Shown: positions 58,674 to 64,000 of the stretch, piece by piece
Position numbering within the stretch: the stretch's first letter is position 1
How the letters are laid out: each line of letters starts with the position of its first letter
Source of the DNA: Anaerolineae bacterium
GTDB taxonomy: Bacteria > Chloroflexota > Anaerolineae > Anaerolineales > Anaerolineaceae
Reading direction: 5' to 3'
Length of the DNA stretch: 64,000 nucleotides
NCBI GenBank assembly: GCA_013178185.1
Contig: JABLXC010000001.1
Span: forward strand, 124,001-188,000
Notes under the pieces: generated by a model
Told to the model about the DNA's origin: nothing
Database searches by the model: none
Seen by the model: only the letters and a program-made list of their open reading frames with translations
Made by a program: the position numbers and the translations under genes

Positions 58674-59789
58674 CTAAGCCAGCCCCTTCCATCCCTTTAA
58701 CCCCAGCGGCGTGATGCGGAAGATCCACTCGATCTGCTCTTCGGCGGAGGCCGGGGTGGGCTGTCCCAGGTAGCGATGGTAAAAGCGGCTCAATAGCGGA
58801 CGGAGGCGTTTTGAACCTACCGGGTCGCCGACTGCCGCGGCGCTGCCGCGAGTCGTCACGCGCCGCAAGGGGGGCCAGGTCTCATCCACCGATAAGGAGA
58901 CATTGGGATTGTTCAAAACGTAGCTGGCCCAGCGTGAGCCCTTCCAGGCGACCACGTAAAAATCTTGCCCATCCCACTCCTGCCAGACGGGGACGACATG
59001 CGGGCTGCCGTCCGGGCGGATGCAGGCCAGGCGCGCCGGCCAGGGGCCTTTTAGAAACGCTTCCATCTCCGCCAGGCTGAGGGGCGCAGCGGCAGGGGGT
59101 TCATTCTGCCCGGCTTCGTGAAAGGGCGCATAGGCGGCCGCGCCCAGGCGGTACGACAGGCGGGCGGCCATTTCTCGCAGAGAAGGTAACTCATCCTCCA
59201 ATCTGCTCTGCGGGCAGCGGTACTTTGGGGCGGCAAAAAGGAGGGTAAAATCGGGGTGAACGCCGTCGCGGCAGACCGGCAGGGCCAGTTCTACGGCGTC
59301 CTCATCCTCTTGCCGGGCAAAGCCCTGCTGCTGGACGATTTTGGCGGGTGGAAAAGCGAAAATTTGGCCTGCAGCGGTCTTTTCCGGCGGCAATACTGTC
59401 CCAGTCTCAAAGACGCTGCGAACGCGTTGCGGGCTTTCGACTTGCGCCAGGATGAGCAAGCCGCCCGGGGTCGAAGCCGCCAAGGCCAGCGTCTCCTGAC
59501 TGGCAGCCATCCCGGCTTCTTGATAGAATGCGGTGATCACTTCCTGAAAGGAAGCGCGGTTGGGGCTGCGCCAGGCCTGAAGGCGGGGGCCGGGGCGATA
59601 CCGCCCGCGCTGCTCGCTTTGCTCCACATATCCCTGCTGTTTGAGGGTGTTCAACAGCAGGAAGAGCGTGCTGCGAGAGATATCCAGGGCGGCCAAAAGC
59701 TCCTGAGGAGTAATGCCATCAGGATTGCTGAGCAGCAACTCGATAATTTGGAGGGTGCGTTCGGCGGCAGGGACGTTCATTATATTCAC
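58674..59789 (-). CDS. IclR-type HTH regulator fused to a pyridoxamine-oxidase-like (FMN-binding split barrel) domain
   Basis: A 371-residue predicted transcription factor. Residues 1 to about 70 are an IclR-type winged helix (ERTLQIIELLLSNPDGITPQELLAALDISRSTLFLLLNTL with the recognition helix after the turn). Residues 80-225 look like a degenerate IclR effector region (RVRSVFETGTVLP). Residues about 235-371 match pyridoxamine 5'-phosphate oxidase-family split barrels: ARLACIRPDGSPHVVPVWQ, GSRWASYVLNNPNVSLSVD, TRGSAAAVGDP. Such barrels bind FMN, F420 or haem, so the regulator may sense a flavin. It is transcribed just ahead of a ThiXYZ/RibXY-like importer, its likely target. Confidence 0.85.
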   Translation of the reverse strand: MNIMNVPAAERTLQIIELLLSNPDGITPQELLAALDISRSTLFLLLNTLKQQGYVEQSEQRGRYRPGPRLQAWRSPNRASFQEVITAFYQEAGMAASQETLALAASTPGGLLILAQVESPQRVRSVFETGTVLPPEKTAAGQIFAFPPAKIVQQQGFARQEDEDAVELALPVCRDGVHPDFTLLFAAPKYRCPQSRLEDELPSLREMAARLSYRLGAAAYAPFHEAGQNEPPAAAPLSLAEMEAFLKGPWPARLACIRPDGSPHVVPVWQEWDGQDFYVVAWKGSRWASYVLNNPNVSLSVDETWPPLRRVTTRGSAAAVGDPVGSKRLRPLLSRFYHRYLGQPTPASAEEQIEWIFRITPLGLKGWKGLA

Positions 59790-59800
59790 TAACGTACGAT

Positions 59801-59845
59801 ATATTGGATTATCGTCTATTATATTGGATTACGGAGTTGTGTCAA
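59801..59845 (-). promoter_or_regulatory. Consensus promoter with two direct repeats, regulator-transporter operon
   Basis: On the minus strand TTGACA (59845-59840), 16 bases and TATAAT (59823-59818) match the consensus fully. On the plus strand ATATTGGATTA occurs at 59801-59811 and 59821-59831, a spacing of 20 bases, close to two helical turns. One copy covers part of the -10 and spacer, the other begins at the predicted start (about 59811). Their position suits autorepression. Confidence 0.8.
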
Positions 59846-60196
59846 GGGGTGGAATCAGTTTAAGGGTGGCTTTAAGTTAGAAAACCTGGTGGTTGAAAAG
59901 TCGAAGGAATCGGGGGATCCCCCGGAAGGCTTAGAGGGGATCGAGGAAGCCCGGCATGAGATCGAAGTTTATCAAAAACAAACGCGATTATTTGGTTAAG
60001 TGCCCTTTGTCATGAGGCGACTTGCTGATCAGTCGTAGCTGGCGTGAGGGATCCAGTACCTGTGCAACAATTTGATCCAATGAGCGGCCTTGAGGGGCTG
60101 TCAGGCGGCGAGGAAGCTTTCTCATGGAAGGTGAGAGTTCGCGATTGCTGCGCTCCATTAAAATTATACGAATGCCATGGATGGCGCGACCGGTGG
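59846..60196. other. Intergenic region between the regulator and alanine racemase genes
   Basis: No supported gene in about 350 bases. A 70-residue frame (60200-59988, minus strand) starts with TTG overlapping the alanine racemase stop and encodes a basic sequence of no known family, without ribosome binding site; it is not called. No clear terminator was found for alanine racemase. Confidence 0.4.
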
Positions 60197-61357
60197 TCAA
60201 TCTTCCCCCAGGACTGTGCGCGCCGCGATCCTGCCGCCTTTCAGGAACAGCCTGGCGACGCGCGGCAGGATCGAAGTGGTAACTTCATAGTTGATCGTCC
60301 CGGCCAGGCTGGCGACCTCTTCGGCGCGGATGGCCTCGTTGCCCTGCGCGCCCACCAGCACCACCTCATCTTCCTGCTGCACGCCGGGGATGGCGCTGAC
60401 ATCTACCACGAACTGGTCCATGCAGACGCGCCCCAGGATGGGGGCGCGCTGGCCGCGAATCAGGACACTGCCCCGATTGGAAAGGATGCGGTGATAGCCG
60501 TCACCATAACCAACTGGTACTAATGCTACGCGCGTCTTCTTTTCGGCAACGAAAGTGCGGCCATAACTGACCCCTGCACCCGCCGGGATATCGCGCACCC
60601 GGCAAACCAGGCTCTTGAGCGCCAGCGCCGGGCGGATCTCGAAGACTGGCGGCCACTGGTCAGAGGGGTGCAATCCATAGATGGCAATGCCGGGACGGAT
60701 GGCGTTCAGGTGCGTTTCGGGCAGCCGCATCGTCGCGGCGCTGTTGGCGGCGTGCGCAATCGGGATTTGTATCCCGTTTTCGCTAAGCGCGGCGCGCACA
60801 TCATTAAAGATAGCTAGCTGGCGGAGCACAAAGGTAGCATCCGCCGAATCGGCGGTCGCAAAATGGGTGAAGAGACCCTCGATTTGAACGCCTGGCAGCC
60901 GCCTCAAAGCGGTCATGAACTCGACGGTTTCCTCGGGCATCAGCCCGTAGCGACTCATCCCGGTATCCACCTTGACATGCACCGGAACAGTCACCCCTGC
61001 CGCGGCCGCCCGGCCCGATAGGGCTTGTGCAAACTCAAGGGTCATCAGGCTGGGGGTCAACTGCCAGCGGATCATTTGTTCGGCGCCTTCTGGCGGCGTA
61101 TACCCCATCACCAGGACAGGCGCCGAGAGGCCCGCTTTGCGTAATTCCACGCCTTCGATGGCGCGGTGCACAGCCAGACGCGACGCCCCGGCCGAGAGCG
61201 CCGCCCTCGAGACCTGCACTGCGCCGTGGCCATAGGCGTTGGCCTTGACGACGGCAAAGACCTCTACCCGGCTGCCAACATGCCGTTTGAACGCGGCGAC
61301 GTTATTTGCAATAGCATCCAGGTCTATTTCTGCCCAGGTTACAATTCCATCCTGCAT
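60197..61357 (-). CDS. alr: Alanine racemase
   Basis: PLP enzyme interconverting L- and D-alanine for peptidoglycan synthesis. The PLP-binding Lys is K38 in VVKANAYGHG, and the second catalytic residue is the Tyr in GAGVSYGRTF (about residue 263). HVKVDTGMSRYG, AHAANSAAT and RPGIAIYG are further signatures, and LGRVCMDQFVVDVS lies in the C-terminal beta domain. The ATG at 61357 has GTGAGG 8 bases upstream, so an extended frame to 61435 is rejected. The 386-residue length is normal. Monocistronic. Confidence 0.96.
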   Translation of the reverse strand: MQDGIVTWAEIDLDAIANNVAAFKRHVGSRVEVFAVVKANAYGHGAVQVSRAALSAGASRLAVHRAIEGVELRKAGLSAPVLVMGYTPPEGAEQMIRWQLTPSLMTLEFAQALSGRAAAAGVTVPVHVKVDTGMSRYGLMPEETVEFMTALRRLPGVQIEGLFTHFATADSADATFVLRQLAIFNDVRAALSENGIQIPIAHAANSAATMRLPETHLNAIRPGIAIYGLHPSDQWPPVFEIRPALALKSLVCRVRDIPAGAGVSYGRTFVAEKKTRVALVPVGYGDGYHRILSNRGSVLIRGQRAPILGRVCMDQFVVDVSAIPGVQQEDEVVLVGAQGNEAIRAEEVASLAGTINYEVTTSILPRVARLFLKGGRIAARTVLGED

Positions 61358-61469
61358 TGCCAAATCCTCACACTGCACAATTTTACCCCGGCTGGAGCAG
61401 GGATTTAATTCTCCCTTCGGCGCGGCAAAACGCAATCCGAAACAGGTAAAAAAGATTTACTTGCTGCAG

Positions 61470-61509
61470 AGCCAGCCCCTCCTGAATTGAGTCGGGAAGG
61501 GCTGGCTTT
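61470..61509. terminator. Hairpin between the alanine racemase and LivF genes
   Basis: AGCCAGCCC (61470-61478) and GGGCTGGCT (61499-61507), a perfect 9-bp stem, then TT on the plus strand. On the minus strand, where both flanking genes lie, a T6 run comes only 13 bases later (61450-61456). Probable terminator of the Liv operon, of modest quality. Confidence 0.45.
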
Positions 61510-61597
61510 ACGTCGCTGTTTAAAAGGGTAAACCTCATCATCAGGTTGAATCGGGGCGGTCTTGTTCCCGCTTCTCTTGGGAAGGAGGAAAACAGGA

Positions 61598-62314
61598 TTA
61601 CCCTCCCAGGTAGGCTTCTTTCACGCGGGGATTCCCCAGCAGTTCGGCGCCTGTGCCAGAGAGCGTGAGGGTTCCGGTTTCCAGGACGTAACCGCGTGAG
61701 GCCACCCGCAGCGCCATATTGGCGTTCTGTTCCACCAACAAGACTGTTGTCCCGGCCTGGTTAATCTCGGTCAGGACGTGAAAGATCTCGCGCACCAGGA
61801 CCGGCGATAACCCCATCGAGGGCTCATCGAGCAGCATGACCTTCCCCCGACTCATCAACGCCCGCGCCACTGCCAGCATTTGCTGCTCGCCGCCGGAGAG
61901 CGTCCCGCCAAGCTGGTTGCGGCGCTCTTTCAGGCGTGGGAAGATGCCGAAGACGCGTTCATAATCGCGCTCGACCTCCGGCCTGTCTTTACGTCCCCAG
62001 GTGGCCAGCTTGAGGTTTTCTTGCACCGTCAGGTTGCCAAAGATGCCGCGCCCCTCTGGAACCTGAGCGATACCCAGCGCAACGATCTTATCGGCGGCGG
62101 TCTTTCGCAGATCAACGCCACGATAGGTAATCGTGCCGCCGTACGGCGCCAACCCGGAGATTGCACGCAGGGTGGAGGATTTTCCCGCTCCGTTTGCCCC
62201 GATCAGAGTGACGATCTCGCCTTCATAGACATCAAAAGAGATGCCCTGCACCGCTTTGATATTGCCGTAGGAAACCGTCAGGTCACGAATGGAGAGTAAC
62301 GGCGCGGTGTTCAT
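61598..62314 (-). CDS. livF: ABC importer ATP-binding protein, LivF type (second system)
   Basis: A 238-residue ATPase of the HAAT family: Walker A GANGAGKSS (about 39-47), VPEGRGIFGNLTVQENL, signature LSGGEQQMLAVARAL, Walker B with LLDEPSMGLSP, LVEQNANMAL, closing KEAYLGG. The start overlaps the LivG stop as ATGA. It is the last gene of a conventional unfused livMGF run whose LivH and binding protein lie beyond the window. Confidence 0.94.
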   Translation of the reverse strand: MNTAPLLSIRDLTVSYGNIKAVQGISFDVYEGEIVTLIGANGAGKSSTLRAISGLAPYGGTITYRGVDLRKTAADKIVALGIAQVPEGRGIFGNLTVQENLKLATWGRKDRPEVERDYERVFGIFPRLKERRNQLGGTLSGGEQQMLAVARALMSRGKVMLLDEPSMGLSPVLVREIFHVLTEINQAGTTVLLVEQNANMALRVASRGYVLETGTLTLSGTGAELLGNPRVKEAYLGG

Positions 62315-63081
62315 TCTTCACCCCCTTCTCCCAGATAAGCTTCGAGGACTTTGGGGTTGTTGCGAATCTCCTCCGGCAGCCCTTCGGCAATGGTTGCGCC
62401 AAAATCCAGCACTTTGATACGCTCGCAGATGCCCATCACCAGGCGCATTTGATGCTCGATCAGGATGATGGTCAATTTGAATTGATCCCGAATCCAGTGG
62501 ATAAAGTCCATCAACTGCATAATCTCGTTCGGGTTCATGCCTGCGGCGGGTTCATCCAGCAGCAAGAGCTGCGGGCCGGTCGCCAGGGCGCGCACAATTT
62601 CAAGCCGCCGCTGCGAACCATACGGCAGGTTGGCGGCGCGCTCTTCCGCCCAGCCATCCAGCCTGAACACCGAGAGCAGATCGAGGGCTTTCTCGGCTAC
62701 CCTTTTCTCTTCGGAACGGTAACGTCCTACGTGGAGCATAGCTTCCAGGGGGGTGTAATTCAACCGCGAATAATTGGCAATGCGGACATTATCCAAAACA
62801 CTCAGTTCCTTGAAAAGCCGGATATTTTGAAAAGTGCGGGCAATGCCGAGCTGGGTGATCTGGTTGGGCGTTTTTCCGACCAGCTCGACGCCATTCATCG
62901 AGATGCTGCCCCTTGTGGCGCGGTAAACGCCGGTGATCAGGTTGAAGATCGTCGTCTTTCCGGCGCCGTTGGGGCCGATGATACCGATCAGCTCGCCCGC
63001 TGCGAGGTCCAGGTTGAAATCCGAGACGGCGCACAAGCCGCCGAAATAGTGGGTCACTTGCTTAGCTTGCAGCAGGGGCAT
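62311..63081 (-). CDS. livG: ABC importer ATP-binding protein, LivG type (second system)
   Basis: A 256-residue ATPase: Walker [10 protein letters not shown] (about 36-44), TVYRATRG-like loop ITGVYRATRGSI, IARTFQNIRLF, signature-equivalent NLPYGSQRRLEIVRAL, Walker B LLLDEPAAGMNPNE and IEHQMRLVMGICERI, closing LEAYLG. AGGAGG lies 6 bases before the ATG at 63081, so a start at 63120 is rejected. It overlaps the LivM end by 20 bases. Confidence 0.94.
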   Translation of the reverse strand: MPLLQAKQVTHYFGGLCAVSDFNLDLAAGELIGIIGPNGAGKTTIFNLITGVYRATRGSISMNGVELVGKTPNQITQLGIARTFQNIRLFKELSVLDNVRIANYSRLNYTPLEAMLHVGRYRSEEKRVAEKALDLLSVFRLDGWAEERAANLPYGSQRRLEIVRALATGPQLLLLDEPAAGMNPNEIMQLMDFIHWIRDQFKLTIILIEHQMRLVMGICERIKVLDFGATIAEGLPEEIRNNPKVLEAYLGEGGEE

Positions 63082-64000
63082 CGGTGGCCTCCTTTTTCTT
63101 GCGCCAGAGATGAGCGGCAAGGAGCTGGTAATGGGGGATCAGCCAGCGGAACTCGCGCAATCCCATAATGCCGCGCGGGCGGAAGAGCATCAACAACACC
63201 AGCACCAGCGGCATCAGCACCATGCGCCAGACGCCCAGAGGACGCAGAACCTCCAGCAGGACAGTAAAGATCGTGGCGCCCAGGATGGAGCCGGTGATGG
63301 AGCCGATCCCGCCCAGGTAAACCATGATGAGAACATCGGTGGATTTGATGATATCGAAAACGCGCGGGCTGATGAACTGGAGCAGGTGGGCAAAAAGTGC
63401 CCCTGCAATCCCGGCAAAAAAGGATGAAATCGTAAAAGCCAGCAGCTTTGCCTGACGGGTGTTGACGCTCATCAGGTCGCTGGCAATCTCGTCTTCGCGG
63501 ATGGAAAGAACCCCGCGGCCAAAATTCGAATACACGAAGTTCCGGATCACCCAGATCGCTAGCACGGTCCAAAAGAAGGTCCAAGGCAAGGTGGTGAGCT
63601 TTTCGATCCCCGGAATGCCGCGCGGCCCGCCGATGGCTTCGATATTCTCGATGACCGATTTGACGATCATGTTGAACGCCAGCGTAACGATGGCCAGATA
63701 AGCGCCGCGAGTCTTGAAGGAGGGGATCGCTACTACCAGACCCACCAAACCGGTTGCCAACCCGGCCACAACCACAATCAGTGGGAATAACCAGGGGTTG
63801 AGCGCAGTCGGGATGAACATGGTAGTGAGAACAGCCGAGACATACGCCCCAACTGCCATGAACCCGGCGTGACCGACCGAGAACTCTCCCATGTAACCAT
63901 TGATCAGGTTCAGGCTGGTACAAAGGATGATGTTGATCCCGACGTACATGAGGATTAATTGAATATACGGGTTCACCAGGTTAAAGCGGGGGATGAGGAT
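63062..64000 (-). CDS. livM: ABC importer permease, LivM type (second system), probably incomplete at the window edge
   Basis: A polytopic permease with LINGYMGEFSVGHAGFMAVGAY near its N-terminus, the coupling loop SIREDEIASDLMSVNTRQAKL, and the closing FRPRGIMGL segment. A GTG at 63976 could be the start, giving 304 residues, but no ribosome binding site precedes it. The frame stays open to the window end with protein-like residues (PRFNLVNPYIQ), so the true start is probably outside. Followed by LivG and LivF. Confidence 0.9.
   Translation of the reverse strand: MLIPRFNLVNPYIQLILMYVGINIILCTSLNLINGYMGEFSVGHAGFMAVGAYVSAVLTTMFIPTALNPWLFPLIVVVAGLATGLVGLVVAIPSFKTRGAYLAIVTLAFNMIVKSVIENIEAIGGPRGIPGIEKLTTLPWTFFWTVLAIWVIRNFVYSNFGRGVLSIREDEIASDLMSVNTRQAKLLAFTISSFFAGIAGALFAHLLQFISPRVFDIIKSTDVLIMVYLGGIGSITGSILGATIFTVLLEVLRPLGVWRMVLMPLVLVLLMLFRPRGIMGLREFRWLIPHYQLLAAHLWRKKKEATDAPAAS

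Noticed and set aside
59988-60200. Minus-strand frame of 70 residues overlapping the alanine racemase stop
   Set aside because: TTG start, no ribosome binding site and no recognisable sequence; coupling by stop-start overlap alone is not enough.
63054-63923. Alternative minus-strand frame of 289 residues overlapping livM
   Set aside because: The other frame encodes an unmistakable LivM permease; this one has no domain.

Overview
The window reads as chromosomal DNA of a single-membrane (monoderm-type) anaerobic or facultative bacterium, most likely a Chloroflexota member of the Anaerolineae type. This is an inference from gene content: many lipoproteins with acidic or proline/threonine-rich linkers, zinc-ribbon plus one-membrane-helix proteins, YIP1 and DUF3592 membrane proteins, ABC exporters partnered by secreted Ig-like proteins, THI5-like ABC importers and several GGDEF proteins. 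No rRNA, CRISPR array, transposase or prophage gene was seen. Two tRNAs are present, Arg(GCG) and Gly(TCC).

Layout. 0-2.5 kb: an iron-sulfur subunit of a molybdenum hydroxylase, then a lactate permease with a small overlapping membrane protein. 2.5-6.4 kb: a leftward ndh2-ppk2-mrp operon behind a promoter that carries a near-consensus Rex (NADH-sensing) operator, and, divergently, a 28-residue membrane peptide gene with a structured leader and its own terminator. 6.5-11.2 kb: YIP1 protein, ABC ATPase, secreted Ig-like protein and MacB-type permease. 11.3-18.8 kb: PAS-GGDEF protein, tRNA-Arg, then an OmpR-type regulator, histidine kinase, HtrA protease and MscS channel that together look like an envelope-stress module. 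18.8-32.7 kb: a large GT-C mannosyltransferase-like protein, a chromate-transporter remnant, a cluster of small membrane proteins of NnrS or oxidase-like character, a 7TM-PAS-GGDEF protein, an acyl-ACP thioesterase, an Ldh2-type dehydrogenase, DinB, dCMP deaminase and two zinc-ribbon surface proteins, one of them a predicted zinc protease.

32.8-45.2 kb is the most distinctive part: a leftward run of eleven tightly packed genes of visibly lower GC. In transcription order they encode a fumarate-reductase-like flavoprotein, a minimal 2Fe-2S protein, a four-subunit molybdenum hydroxylase whose molybdopterin subunit is split in two (as in nicotinate dehydrogenase of Eubacterium barkeri), a branched-chain-amino-acid-type ABC importer with a fused LivM-LivG protein, and an M20 deacylase. 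Together they look like an uptake and catabolic pathway for an N-heterocyclic or other hydroxylatable organic compound. An AT-rich, gene-poor stretch lies upstream (45.25-46.04 kb).

46-55.6 kb: a DUF3592 protein, a LolCDE/MacAB-like exporter with a lipoprotein adaptor, a flavodoxin, and a second ABC exporter with a secreted NEW3-like partner. 55.7-56 kb: tRNA-Gly followed 46 bp later by a 23-bp copy of its own 3' end. 56-59.8 kb: a THI5-type ABC importer (thiamine- or riboflavin-precursor class) beside an unusual regulator that fuses an IclR-type HTH to a flavin-binding split-barrel domain, transcribed from a consensus promoter overlaid by two 11-bp direct repeats. 60.2-64 kb: alanine racemase and a second, unfused Liv-type importer running off the window edge.
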